From NCBI RefSeq assembly GCF_003937915.1, contig NZ_RHUM01000012.1, forward strand, positions 1-64,000: a stretch of DNA of 64,000 nucleotides. Reading direction: 5' to 3'. This DNA is from Erwinia sp. 198. Lineage in GTDB: Bacteria > Pseudomonadota > Gammaproteobacteria > Enterobacterales > Enterobacteriaceae. A program made the position numbers and the translations under genes. Each line of letters begins with the position of its first letter. The first letter of the stretch is position 1. Under the pieces are notes generated by a model. That model was not told the origin of the DNA, ran no database searches, and was given only the letters and a program-made list of their open reading frames with translations. This document shows, piece after piece, positions 50,572 to 58,786 of this stretch.

Positions 50572-50784
50572 ATGTCTGGTAAAATGACTGGTTTAGTAAA
50601 ATGGTTTAACGCGGATAAAGGTTTCGGCTTCATTTCTCCGCAGGACGGCAGCAAAGACGTATTTGTACATTTCTCTGCAATCCAGGGTAATGACTACAAA
50701 ACGCTGGACGAAGGCCAGAAGGTAGAATTCACCATCGAAAATGGTGCTAAAGGCCCTTCAGCTGCAAACGTCGTCGCACTGTAA
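50572..50784 (+). CDS. cspA: cold-shock protein CspA
   Basis: This 70-residue RNA chaperone has a single cold-shock OB fold. RNA-binding motifs KGFGFISP (RNP1) and DVFVHFSAI (RNP2) are intact. It begins [20 protein letters not shown], nearly identical to E. coli CspA (70 residues). The long leader with a cold box supports CspA rather than CspC or CspE. Confidence 0.9.
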   Translation: MSGKMTGLVKWFNADKGFGFISPQDGSKDVFVHFSAIQGNDYKTLDEGQKVEFTIENGAKGPSAANVVAL

Positions 50785-50857
50785 ATATTATTACCACACT
50801 TACGATAGCGATGAAGGCAGCAGCCTGAGCAGTTAAGTGGAAAATAATAACAGTGAC

Positions 50858-50885
50858 AAAAAACCCGCCTCGTGCGGGTTTTTTT
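50858..50885. terminator. bidirectional terminator after cspA
   Basis: AAACCCGC / GCGGGTTT is bordered by A's and T's; it also serves the convergent minus-strand gene. Confidence 0.9.
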
Positions 50886-50904
50886 ACGTCTGTGGAAAAG
50901 GACG

Positions 50905-51294
50905 TTACCGCCCGGAGGAGAGTTCAGTTCCCGAATAATCGAACATCCCCGTACGGCAGTCCAGAATGACGTAAGCTTCATCACTGCCTTTGCTGCCGCT
51001 GACCTGGAGCTTGCCGAACCACGTCTTGCCCCCGAAAGTCGGGGCGGTATTAAAACTCAGGCTGTCCAGGCCGATAGCCGCTTTCCGCTCATCTTTTCCA
51101 GCCGAGCGCAGCCACGACCGAATATATTCCTCACGGACCTCTTCCGGCGTAAAGCGCGGACAGGCCTGCTGAAAAGCCTCATCGGCAGGCGCAACGCGTG
51201 AGTAAATCATCAGCGCCGCCAGGCAGGCCAGCGTCAGCAGGCCGCCCAATAAAAGCGTAATAAAGTAAGAAAGGGGCTTCCAGAACCTGCGCAT
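50905..51294 (-). CDS. hypothetical membrane-anchored protein
   Basis: This 129-residue protein has one N-terminal membrane helix (about 8-30, YFITLLLGGLLTLACLAALM) and a soluble periplasmic part with two cysteines (CPRF near 45 and LDCRTG near 112) that could pair. I recognise no family. It is followed by a bidirectional terminator and has its own short upstream gap. The protein-like sequence and good codon use support a real gene. Confidence 0.65.
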   Translation of the reverse strand: MRRFWKPLSYFITLLLGGLLTLACLAALMIYSRVAPADEAFQQACPRFTPEEVREEYIRSWLRSAGKDERKAAIGLDSLSFNTAPTFGGKTWFGKLQVSGSKGSDEAYVILDCRTGMFDYSGTELSSGR

Positions 51295-51362
51295 CGTACC
51301 TCCCTGTGAAGTCGCCTCGCGACACGCTACCGGAAAAACATAACGTGCAAAAAGGCGGGCGT

Positions 51363-51896
51363 TTAGCCAGTCCAGCCTAAGCTTGCTACAATGGCCCGAC
51401 GGTAAGCGGTGTCGATCTGCGCCGGCACCCGGCAGATATAATCTTTAGCATGTTCCCGCGTCTCGCCCGTCAGGCTGCCCAGATAGGCCAGCGCCGTCTC
51501 TAAAGAAGGCGTACGGCTTTCAATCTTATCGCAGCACGGCGGCAGAGCCGTCCAGATAACCGCATCGATATGCCGGTTGTGTGCCCATTTAGCCAGCGCG
51601 CCTGCCGGCCTGTCGGTCACTATCAGCGAGCCGATACCGTCGCTACGCTGTGCCGGGATGGCCTCGCGGACTTTCAATAGCTCACACGCCGTCGCAAGGT
51701 CGTCAACCGTCAGCCATGCCCACAGCGCAGGAACGGGATCGGCGTTGATACAGATAGCCGTCGCCAGCTCGCCGCCGTCGCTGATGCGGGAAAATTCTAT
51801 CGGCACGAGCGGCCCATCCTGACGCCATTCGCCCTCAACCGGCAGCACGCCGGATTTCCAGATAAGCGATCCCCAACCCAAACAGGCTATTCTCAT
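51363..51896 (-). CDS. gamma-glutamylcyclotransferase-like hypothetical protein
   Basis: The ATG at 51896 has AAGGAA 8 bases before it and gives 177 residues starting MRIACLGWGSLIW. The GWGSLIW element resembles the YGSN/GSL substrate loop of gamma-glutamylcyclotransferases, and LVPIEFSRISDGGELATAICI extends the match. The family's catalytic glutamate cannot be placed with confidence. It stands alone on the minus strand. Function is a tentative family guess. Confidence 0.6.
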   Translation of the reverse strand: MRIACLGWGSLIWKSGVLPVEGEWRQDGPLVPIEFSRISDGGELATAICINADPVPALWAWLTVDDLATACELLKVREAIPAQRSDGIGSLIVTDRPAGALAKWAHNRHIDAVIWTALPPCCDKIESRTPSLETALAYLGSLTGETREHAKDYICRVPAQIDTAYRRAIVASLGWTG

Positions 51897-52134
51897 TCTA
51901 TTTTTCCTTAAAGACTGCACCCGATAACTATGGCCTGATTACCCCTGGCACGCCAGAGCGACACGGCGAAAGATGGAAACCGTGGCTGAATGAGCCTGCT
52001 ACGGTTATAAAAGGGGCAAAACTGACCGGCACGCGGCGTTTGCAAGGCCGCAACGTGATGCGTTTTGGCCAGCTGATGAAAAAAATGCCGCTCAAACGCA
52101 TCAGAAAGCTGAAGATGAACAAAACAGGACAGGG

Positions 52135-52893
52135 CTATTGCGCCTGAAACATCAGGGTATCGGTGCTAAAGGATCCGTCCGGCTGGAGGGCATAATGCCG
52201 CTTCACGCTGGCGGACGCTTTTTCCTGCAGCAAAAGGATCGCCTGCGTCAGCGTCTGCGGCGTTTGCATTCTTTCGATCCACGAAGCGAACGCCAGATCC
52301 AGGCGATCCATCACCAGCCGGTTAACGATCATTCCGCTTTCGTTCACCCTCTTCAGCCAGTCGCCCTGCGAGTAATTGCGTACGTGAGAAGGATCGCGCA
52401 GCATCTCGACCGTTTGCAGCCAGACATCCTGTACCGGCTGGCCAGGCGAGGCAATATCCATCAGGATAAATTTACCGCCCGGCTTCAAAACGCGTTTGAC
52501 CTCGCGCAGCGCCTGACCGACGTCGTGCCAGTGATGCGCGGAATAGCGGCTGATAACCACATCAAAACTCGCTGCGGCAAAGGGCAGCGCTTCCGCTGGC
52601 CCCTGCGCAGTGGTCAGATTGGTCAACCCGCGCACCTTAGCCGCTTCACGCACCACATCCAGCATCTTTTCTGACAGATCGTAAGCGGTTACCTGCGCAA
52701 CCCTGTCCGCTGCGGTAAAGCTGGCATGGCCTGCGCCGCAGCCAATATCCAGCAGCGTGGCGTGCGCGTCGTGGCTTAACCATTCGCCCAGCCTTTGCAG
52801 ATCGGCGCCCTGTGCGTGAATGCTGCTGTGCAGATAAGCCTGCGCGCGGTGGCCGAACTGGGTCTCAACCAGTGTTTCATGACTGTTTTTCAT
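52135..52893 (-). CDS. class I SAM-dependent methyltransferase, YafE-like
   Basis: This 252-residue methyltransferase has the SAM loop LLDIGCGAGHASF, the acidic residue in TAYDLSEKML, and a catalytic-side segment ISRYSAHHWHDVGQALREVKRVLKPGG. It is strikingly close to E. coli YafE, whose substrate is unknown. It is divergent from a helix-turn-helix regulator 96 bases away that probably controls it. Confidence 0.85.
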   Translation of the reverse strand: MKNSHETLVETQFGHRAQAYLHSSIHAQGADLQRLGEWLSHDAHATLLDIGCGAGHASFTAADRVAQVTAYDLSEKMLDVVREAAKVRGLTNLTTAQGPAEALPFAAASFDVVISRYSAHHWHDVGQALREVKRVLKPGGKFILMDIASPGQPVQDVWLQTVEMLRDPSHVRNYSQGDWLKRVNESGMIVNRLVMDRLDLAFASWIERMQTPQTLTQAILLLQEKASASVKRHYALQPDGSFSTDTLMFQAQ

Positions 52894-52989
52894 TGTAAAA
52901 CGCCTTTCCTGGGGAGGGTCAGAGCACTATACGACCGGCGTTAAACGGGTACAATATGGGCAATTATACTGGTATCAGGAGTAACCTGT

Positions 52990-53775
52990 ATGAGCGAGAC
53001 ATGGCTTGTCGGCCCAAAGGCGCTGGGCGCTTTTCTGCGCAGCCAGCGGGAAAAGACCTCGCCAGAGAAGCTGGGCCTGCCTGTCGTAGCCAGAAGAAGA
53101 ACCAAAGGCCTGCGGCGCGAGGAAGTGGCGCTGCTGAGCGGTATCAGCACGACCTGGTACACATGGATAGAGCAGGGTAGAGAGATTGTGGTTTCGGCGC
53201 AGACGCTGGCGAATATCGCCAATACGCTGCAAATGAAGCCGGCCGAGCGCGATTATTTGTTCCGGCTGGCGCAACAGAGCGATCCCCAGGAAGCGCCGGT
53301 GCCGGCGATTGAAAATACGGTGTTGGCGGCGGTACATCAGGTCAGCGACCCCTGCTATCTGCTTGATTTAACCTGGCATATTCTGGCGTGGAACGCGCCG
53401 ACGGCGGCGCTGTTTCAGGGCTGGCTGGATAAGGATGAGCAGCCGAATATGATGGACTTTATGTTCATGCATCCGCTGGCGCAGCACCTGGTGGTGGACT
53501 GGGAAGGGCGGGCCAAAAGGATCGTGGCGGAGCTGCGCGCCGATACCATGCACTATCCGCACGACCAGGCGCTGAACGCGTTTGTCAGCCGGATGCAGGA
53601 GAACGCCAGGTTTCAGGCCTTCTGGTCGCTACAGCAGGTTATCGGGCGGGAAGGCGGTAAACGTATTTTTCGGCATCCGCAGCTTGGCGAGCAGCGCTAT
53701 CGCCATCTCAGCTGGCAGCTGAGCAGTAACCGTTCGCTGAAAATGATTATGCTGATCCCGGATGCGGGCTGCTGA
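52990..53775 (+). CDS. helix-turn-helix regulator with MmyB-like ligand domain
   Basis: This 261-residue protein has an N-terminal XRE-type helix-turn-helix (LGAFLRSQREKTSPEKLGLP, then TKGLRREEVALLSGISTTWYTWIEQGR). The C-terminal domain (from about 105; LTWHILAWNAPTAALF) is of the MmyB-like PAS-fold type that may bind fatty acid-like ligands. AGGAG precedes the ATG. Its divergent neighbour, a YafE-like methyltransferase, is the likely target. Confidence 0.85.
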   Translation: MSETWLVGPKALGAFLRSQREKTSPEKLGLPVVARRRTKGLRREEVALLSGISTTWYTWIEQGREIVVSAQTLANIANTLQMKPAERDYLFRLAQQSDPQEAPVPAIENTVLAAVHQVSDPCYLLDLTWHILAWNAPTAALFQGWLDKDEQPNMMDFMFMHPLAQHLVVDWEGRAKRIVAELRADTMHYPHDQALNAFVSRMQENARFQAFWSLQQVIGREGGKRIFRHPQLGEQRYRHLSWQLSSNRSLKMIMLIPDAGC

Positions 53776-53797
53776 AGCGCCAGCCAGAGCGCGTCGG

Positions 53798-54178
53798 TTA
53801 CGCGTTTTGCCAGGTTTCGTGCAGGGAAACCCACTGTGGATGGCCGCCGACCAGCCGGAACACCGCCGTTGACCAGCGCGCGGTGGCGGCTGCGGCTGGC
53901 CGCGTCTGCCGTTCAAGATAGCGTACTACCGCGCCGCCGGGCCAGCTTTCCACCAGCGTCAGTTCCTCAAGCTCGATAGCCAGCCCCGGCCTGCCGCCGC
54001 GCTGTGCCAGAAAAAAATCGCTTACGCTGGCCATATCCATGCAGAGGCCGGTTGGAGGGATCATCACAAAGTCCGCGCTGAAGCGATTTAAAAGCGCCTG
54101 CACGTCGCCGCTACCCTGACCAAGCCAGTTTTTAATCGCCACGTGGGCAGCGATAACTTCCGTAAAATAAGGGTTCAT
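53798..54178 (-). CDS. SnoaL/NTF2-like small protein
   Basis: The ATG at 54178 has GGAG 6 bases before it and gives 126 residues in an NTF2-like pattern: an N-terminal helix, LLNRFSADFVMIPPTGLCMD, and closing strands TARWSTAVFRL and HPQWVSLHETW. Such proteins are small lyases, isomerases or binding modules. No catalytic residue can be named. It may be in one transcript with the OsmC-type gene 32 bases upstream. Confidence 0.65.
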   Translation of the reverse strand: MNPYFTEVIAAHVAIKNWLGQGSGDVQALLNRFSADFVMIPPTGLCMDMASVSDFFLAQRGGRPGLAIELEELTLVESWPGGAVVRYLERQTRPAAAATARWSTAVFRLVGGHPQWVSLHETWQNA

Positions 54179-54210
54179 AACTTCTCCGGTTGGGTTAACG
54201 TCGTTGTCAC

Positions 54211-54678
54211 TCAGGCGTGTTTGATAGTCGGCTCGCAAAGTACCGGAAAGTTCAGCGAGTTGGCAATAAAACACTGTTCATGCGCTTTTTCGTGCAGCGC
54301 TGTCGCCAGGGCAATATCGTCACCCGCGCGTAGCGTGATTTGCGGCTTCAGGACAATACGGGTAAAACGGCCCCGTCTGGCTTCCAGCATGGTGCCCTCC
54401 GCCCTGTCACGGTAGCTTTGCACGCTGATACCCGCCTCAGCGCACAGGTGCAGATACCACAATTTATGGCAGGCGGAAGCGGAAGCCAGCAGCATCTCTT
54501 CGGGATTCCAGCGGCTGGCGTCGCCCAGAAAAGAGGGATCGGAGGAGCCGGCTATCTCTGCTTTAGCGCCCGCTACCACCTTAAACTGGCGGTCGTAGGC
54601 CTTGTAATTTTCGGTGCCCTGGCCTTTGTTGCCGGTCCACTCCACGGCCACCTGATAGTCATGCTCGCGATCTGCCAT
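54211..54678 (-). CDS. OsmC-family peroxiredoxin
   Basis: This 155-residue OsmC/Ohr-fold protein detoxifies organic hydroperoxides using a cysteine pair, seen in SASACHKLWYL (near 69) and HEQCFIANSL (near 136). The segment WNPEEMLLASASACH is diagnostic. Its closest group is the general OsmC family rather than Ohr. It is followed by an NTF2-like gene on the same strand. Confidence 0.85.
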   Translation of the reverse strand: MADREHDYQVAVEWTGNKGQGTENYKAYDRQFKVVAGAKAEIAGSSDPSFLGDASRWNPEEMLLASASACHKLWYLHLCAEAGISVQSYRDRAEGTMLEARRGRFTRIVLKPQITLRAGDDIALATALHEKAHEQCFIANSLNFPVLCEPTIKHA

Positions 54679-54757
54679 AGCGCTTCTTCTGTCCTGTTAT
54701 TAACAAAATCAGAAGATTAGCGCTTTCTTCCCGTATTACCAGACGCTTTTACAGGCT

Positions 54758-55675
54758 TTAGCGCTTTTCGGACAGATGCCACAGCTGTTCCGCCGTGAGG
54801 GTGGCGCCGCCGCAGACAATCACCAGCGGTTTCCGGAACGCCGCCAGCAGCGGATGGCTGTCGTAAAGGACAGCCAGACTCGCGCCGCAGGCTGTCTCGG
54901 TCAGCACGCGATGATCGTTGAGGAAGCGGCTGCACGCGGCAATAGCCTGCCTGTCGGTGACCAGCGCGCTGTAAATCGGATGCGTGGCGGCGCAGCGCAG
55001 TGATTGTTCGCTGACGCGCTTTGCGCCCAGCGAACCCGCAACGCTGTTGATAGCGGTCAGCTCAACGGTATGACCGGCCTGGAGGGCCGCATGAAAAGAG
55101 GCTGCGCCTTCGGTTTCTACCGCCATCACCGGGACATCGTGCCAGCCGTTGCGCTGCAACCCTTCCACCACGCCGTTCAGCAGGCCACCGCCGCCAACCG
55201 ACAGGATCACCACGTCAGGTTTACAGCCGTCAGCGGCCACTTCATCGATCATTGTGGCATGGCCCTGCCACAGCAGCGGATCGTCAAACGGGTGCAGAAA
55301 AGCATCCTTGCTGCCCAATAGCGACTGAGCGTAATGGTTGGCTTCCTGCCAGGAGGCGCCGTGTACGATAACCTCTGCATTCTCCTGGCGCAGCAGCTCG
55401 ACGGCACGGGCGGAAGTAGTTTCAGGCACGACGACGATGACGGGTACGCCCAGCCGGCGACCGGCCCAGGCGACCGCCATGCCCGCATTGCCGCCGGAGG
55501 AAGAGACGAAGCGTTCGGCGCCCTGACGTAAATAGTGCTGGCAGGCCAGCCCGATGCCGCGGATTTTAAAAGAGCCGGGCGGCTGAAACGCTTCCATCTT
55601 CAGCCAGACTTCACGTCCGGTCAGCAGGCTGAGAGGACGTGACGGGATAAGCGGCGTAGCGTGGTGTAGGTGCAT
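54758..55675 (-). CDS. PLP-dependent serine/threonine dehydratase-like enzyme
   Basis: This 305-residue fold-type II PLP enzyme has the Schiff-base lysine in PPGSFKIRG (near 37), the substrate loop SSSGGNAGMAVAWA, and the glycine-rich phosphate-binding loop SVGGGGLLNGV. It lacks the C-terminal regulatory domain of IlvA, so it is a short catabolic-type dehydratase. It is 15 bases downstream of a RidA gene. RidA proteins remove the reactive enamine such enzymes release, so the two fit functionally. The pair is divergent from a YheO-type regulator. Confidence 0.82.
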   Translation of the reverse strand: MHLHHATPLIPSRPLSLLTGREVWLKMEAFQPPGSFKIRGIGLACQHYLRQGAERFVSSSGGNAGMAVAWAGRRLGVPVIVVVPETTSARAVELLRQENAEVIVHGASWQEANHYAQSLLGSKDAFLHPFDDPLLWQGHATMIDEVAADGCKPDVVILSVGGGGLLNGVVEGLQRNGWHDVPVMAVETEGAASFHAALQAGHTVELTAINSVAGSLGAKRVSEQSLRCAATHPIYSALVTDRQAIAACSRFLNDHRVLTETACGASLAVLYDSHPLLAAFRKPLVIVCGGATLTAEQLWHLSEKR

Positions 55676-55690
55676 ATTTATTCCTGAAGG

Positions 55691-56077
55691 CTAACGAAAA
55701 TGGGCATCGGCAGAGACGGCCTGGACTTCTATTTCTACATCCAGATCGAAGGCCAGTTTGCTGCTTACGACAGAGCGGGCCGGGAAGGCGGCGTTAAACC
55801 AGCGGGCATATTCCCGGTTAAATTCAGCAAAATGCTGCATATCGGACAGCCAGACGTTGACCTTAAAAATAGCGTCAAGGCCCACGTCCAGCGAGGCCAG
55901 CGTCGCCTCAATCGCGCTCAGGATATGGCGCGTTTGGCTGGTTATATCACCATAAAGCGGCTCGGCTTTTTCCGTCACGGCAACCTGACCAGACAGATAG
56001 AGAATGCCTCCGACCTCCGTGGCGCGGGAGAAAGGAAAGGGCAGCGTGCCCGGATGAAAAACAATGGCCTGATGCAT
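55691..56077 (-). CDS. RidA-family enamine/imine deaminase
   Basis: This 128-residue protein has the YjgF/RidA pattern: PFSRATEVGGILYLSGQVAV, then FKVNVWLSDMQHFAEFN, and the substrate arginine in FPARSVVSS. It lacks part of the classical RidA ending (EIEVQAVSA), placing it among the Rid subfamilies. It is the first gene of an operon with a PLP dehydratase, and its likely job is to hydrolyse that enzyme's enamine product. Confidence 0.85.
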   Translation of the reverse strand: MHQAIVFHPGTLPFPFSRATEVGGILYLSGQVAVTEKAEPLYGDITSQTRHILSAIEATLASLDVGLDAIFKVNVWLSDMQHFAEFNREYARWFNAAFPARSVVSSKLAFDLDVEIEVQAVSADAHFR

Positions 56078-56134
56078 AGCTTGTCCAGGGTTAAGGCTAT
56101 AGGGCAGTGCAATCTGCGGGGGTTACGATAAGTT

Positions 56135-56192
56135 ATCAACAAAAAATTGATTAATCAACGTTGTGTTGATATTGGCTAAGGTTTGCGTTGAT
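56135..56192. promoter_or_regulatory. clustered ATCAAC/GTTGAT operator half-sites
   Basis: Four copies of the motif lie in the divergent promoter region: ATCAAC at 56135 and 56154, GTTGAT at 56165 and 56187. The middle two form an inverted repeat 5 bases apart. TTGATTAATCAA (56147-56158) is a perfect 12-base palindrome overlapping them. This is a likely binding place for the YheO-type regulator. Confidence 0.55.
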
Positions 56193-56244
56193 CCTGCAAC
56201 AAACTGTGTATATGGTGCGGGCTCACATTTGCCGGAGGAAAGCT

Positions 56245-56898
56245 ATGACCAGTAAAGAAGATAAAGCGCGGCTGATCGGGGAAATGAGCGCGGTAATGGA
56301 TGCGCTCGCGTCGGTTACCGGCCAGCACCTGGAGATCGTACTGCACGATCTCACGCAGCCCGCTTCTTCGGTGGTGAAAATTATCAACGGCCATATTTCG
56401 GGCCGCAAGCCGGGCAGCCCGCTACAGAGCGCGCCTGAAAACGATCTGGGTTTTCTGGGCCTGCTGGAGCAGGAGCCAGCCGGAGAAAATCCGCAGGTTT
56501 TTAAAGATTATCGCACCACCAGCGCGCGCGGCGCGGCGTTGCAAAGCTCTACCGTTATGTTCAGGGACGAAAATCATCAGCCGCTGATTTCACTGTGCTT
56601 TAACGCGGATCACGCGGCGGTGGAAACCGCGCGGGCCCTGCTTGGGCAGCTGCTGCCTGCCAGCGCGCCGGCCGGGGACGTCTCCAGCCTGGAAACGCGT
56701 ATGAACGAGATTATTCGTTCCGCTATGCCGCCTTCAGGCATATCGGGCGCGTCGAAGAAAGAGAAGACGGAGATAGTACGCGTTATGCAGGATAAAGGGC
56801 TGTTTATCGTGCGCGGCGGCGTGGAAAAAGCGGCGAAAGCGCTGGGCGTTACGCGTTACACCATTTACAACTATCTGGATGAAATCAAAAAATCGTAG
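56245..56898 (+). CDS. YheO/DauR-type PAS-HTH transcriptional regulator
   Basis: This 217-residue protein starts at the ATG at 56245, with GGAGG 6 bases before it. It has a YheO-like PAS domain (about 8-115; GQHLEIVLHDL and GHISGRKPGSP are typical) and a C-terminal helix-turn-helix (about 165-215; FIVRGGVEKAAKALGVTRYTIYNYL). Relatives such as DauR control amino-acid catabolism. The divergent RidA/dehydratase pair is the natural target, and serine, threonine or a D-amino acid the possible signal. Confidence 0.82.
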   Translation: MTSKEDKARLIGEMSAVMDALASVTGQHLEIVLHDLTQPASSVVKIINGHISGRKPGSPLQSAPENDLGFLGLLEQEPAGENPQVFKDYRTTSARGAALQSSTVMFRDENHQPLISLCFNADHAAVETARALLGQLLPASAPAGDVSSLETRMNEIIRSAMPPSGISGASKKEKTEIVRVMQDKGLFIVRGGVEKAAKALGVTRYTIYNYLDEIKKS

Positions 56899-56942
56899 CG
56901 CTTATCCGGCCTTTTACCGTGCGCAAAAGGCCGGATAAGCGC
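56898..56942. terminator. 18-base hairpin, REP-like, after the YheO-type gene
   Basis: A perfect 18-base stem (GCGCTTATCCGGCCTTTT and its complement) closes on a 9-base loop directly at the stop codon. The CTTATCCGGCC and GGCCGGATAAG arms resemble enterobacterial REP palindromes. There is no T-run on the plus strand. Confidence 0.7.
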
Positions 56943-56979
56943 GGGTTGTGCAGGGTAACCTCGCTGCGCGCAGCGATTC

Positions 56980-57273
56980 AGATCGGGCCTTCCGCACGGC
57001 GTAGCGCGCTTCGCCCTGCGCAGCCAGCAGGCCGCTTTCGGGATTTCAATCCGCCAAATATTGTGAGATCGCCGCGCCTTTAGTTATCACCCTACCGTTG
57101 TCCAGCGCCCACGCGGACACATAACTTTTGCTGTTGATGGCCGGAAAGTATTTGCCGCCGCGGGGAGTTTTGGTCTTTAAATCCACAGACTCCAGCTCGT
57201 GCGCCAGGCGAGTTGCGTGATGGACGATATGCCGGGCTAGCGAGCAGGCACCGGGAGAGTAACAAAGTTTCGT
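56980..57273 (-). pseudogene. decayed glutathione S-transferase gene (gstA-like)
   Basis: The minus strand reads KLCYSPGACSLARHIVHHA near the start and GRVITKGAAISQYLAD at the end, the N-terminal thioredoxin domain of GstA-type transferases. The start codon has become ACG (57271-57273) behind an intact AAGGAGG site. A TGA at 57046-57048 stops it after 75 codons, exactly past the N-domain. Family-like sequence continues after the stop (NPESGLLAAQGEARYAV) and then fades by about 56980. Two disabling changes plus loss of the C-domain mark it as dead. Confidence 0.8.
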
Positions 57274-57626
57274 ATTCCTCCTTAAATGGGAATGAATGGC
57301 CTGATGAAGTCCTTCCGTCCGAACGTGATAACAAGCTTTTCGGCTATAACAAAGCGCTATGTATTACATGCCTTTTTATTAATTACCCTGTTATCAATGA
57401 GTTATTTATTTTTTTGAACGGCATTCACTTATTTAAACCTATATTATGATTGATAATTCTTTTCGGTTTCAGACGCTCTTCGCAAAGCCCGCGCGCACCC
57501 TTCTTTACTTTCCTACCGTTACTAATACGTAAGTTAATCGTAATGATCCATCTATTTATCTTAAAAGTGTAACTAAAAATAAACATTCCGCTTCTATATT
57601 GGCCTTCCAAAAAGAGGGAGAGCCTG
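57274..57626. other. AT-rich gap before the exbD operon
   Basis: 353 bases, strongly AT-rich from 57340 to 57600, with no frame of interest. It should contain the promoter of the TonB operon. TATTATGATTGATAATTCT (57441-57459) vaguely recalls a Fur box but matches only 9 of 19 positions, so I do not call one. Confidence 0.5.
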
Positions 57627-58034
57627 ATGCGTAGCTGGAATGAACCTGTTAAAAACAAAGCCCATATTGAACTGATCCCGATGATTGACGTGATGATGTT
57701 CCTGCTGGTGTTTTTTGTTCTGATCAGCCTGAACGTTATTCCTTCCCAGGGAATGAAAACTCAGCTGCCGGGCGCGGCCAGCGCGCAGCAGTTAAAACCG
57801 CAGCAGCACGCCATCGTTACGCTGGGCATGGATAACCGTCTGGAGCTGGACGGGCAACCGGTTACGCCAGAAACGCTCGTTAACCAGTTGAAAGCGCAGC
57901 AGGAAGACGGACAGAAAACGGCGATCGTGCTTAACAGCGATAAAAGCGTGCCCGTCGAGCGGCTGATTGCCGTAATGGACTGCCTGCGGCAGGGCGGCTT
58001 TACCGCTATTTCTGTCGCAACACGGAAACTATGA
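57627..58034 (+). CDS. ExbD/TolR-family biopolymer transport protein
   Basis: This 135-residue inner-membrane protein has one helix (about 18-40) that includes the proton-pathway aspartate (Asp21) in LIPMIDVMMFLLVFFVLISL, and a periplasmic domain ending in IAVMDCLRQGGFTAISVAT. It partners ExbB to drive TonB. AGAGGGAGAG precedes the ATG. It opens an operon with tonB, a receptor, exbB and a phospholipase. The gene order exbD-tonB-receptor-exbB is unusual. Confidence 0.9.
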   Translation: MRSWNEPVKNKAHIELIPMIDVMMFLLVFFVLISLNVIPSQGMKTQLPGAASAQQLKPQQHAIVTLGMDNRLELDGQPVTPETLVNQLKAQQEDGQKTAIVLNSDKSVPVERLIAVMDCLRQGGFTAISVATRKL

Positions 58035-58035
58035 C

Positions 58036-58758
58036 ATGTACGCCGTCTATCGCTTTCGCCATGTTGTTAGCTGGCTGCCCGTGCTGATGGCGGCTGGCTG
58101 GGTGCTGATGAACCAGCACGCCACGCTGAAAATCGAACCGCGCTACGACGAATCAACCATGGAACTGGCGCTGGTGGAACCGCCATCGGCTGAGACACCG
58201 CCGGTTGAAACGCCTGCCGAACCACCAGCGGAACCCGAGCCTCAGCCCGTAGAGGAAACGCCGCCGGAACCGACGCTCTCTTCGCCTGAACCCGTTGCGC
58301 CGCCGCCGAAGCCCAAACCAAAGCCAAAGCCAAAACCGAAAACGGCGAGCCAGCCAGCCGGGGCTTCTGTTAAACCGACCGCCGTTGCAAAGCCGATACC
58401 CGCCGCGTCGCCGGTTGCCACGCCCAAACCCGTCACACCGCGCGTCAACAATGGCGCCATCGAAAGCGGTTGGATCGCAGGGCTACGTCACGATCTGGAA
58501 GCACAAAAACGCTATCCCACCGGCCGTCAGGCCTCGCTGGAACGCCCGGAAGGCAGCGTGGAGATCTGGCTGGAAGTCGATCGCAGCGGTCGCGTACTGG
58601 CTTCCGGCATCAGCAGTAAAGCTCGCAATATGCTGCTTAATCGTGCCGCGCTGGGCAGCTTACAAAATATCAGGCAGGTCAAGCCGTTCCCGGCCGACGC
58701 CTTCGCCGGACAAAGCAGCAGGCGCTTTACCGCCACGCTGAATTATCGGGCGCCGTGA
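58036..58758 (+). CDS. TonB-family energy transducer
   Basis: This 240-residue protein has an N-terminal membrane anchor (about 10-26, VVSWLPVLMAAGWVLM), a Pro-rich spacer with PPVETP and KPKPKPKPK repeats (about 50-110), and a C-terminal TonB domain (RYPTGRQASLERPEGSVEIWLEVDRSG). It lacks the usual SHLS-type histidine anchor I would expect in the main E. coli TonB. It starts one base after exbD and is likely dedicated to the next gene's receptor. Confidence 0.88.
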   Translation: MYAVYRFRHVVSWLPVLMAAGWVLMNQHATLKIEPRYDESTMELALVEPPSAETPPVETPAEPPAEPEPQPVEETPPEPTLSSPEPVAPPPKPKPKPKPKPKTASQPAGASVKPTAVAKPIPAASPVATPKPVTPRVNNGAIESGWIAGLRHDLEAQKRYPTGRQASLERPEGSVEIWLEVDRSGRVLASGISSKARNMLLNRAALGSLQNIRQVKPFPADAFAGQSSRRFTATLNYRAP

Positions 58759-58786
58759 GCGCCTGACATCAACACAGGAAATAATA

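Noticed and set aside
51905..52144. Open plus-strand reading (ITPGTPERHGERWKPW and onward to GYCA) between two minus-strand genes
   Set aside because: It is open for about 75 codons but has no start codon with a ribosome site near its beginning and no family I recognise; it may be a gene remnant.
57092..57334. 80-codon minus-strand frame beginning at 57334
   Set aside because: It is in a different frame from the clear glutathione S-transferase relic and has no protein-like features.
57441..57459. Possible Fur box before the TonB operon
   Set aside because: Only about 9 of 19 positions match the consensus in a very AT-rich stretch.
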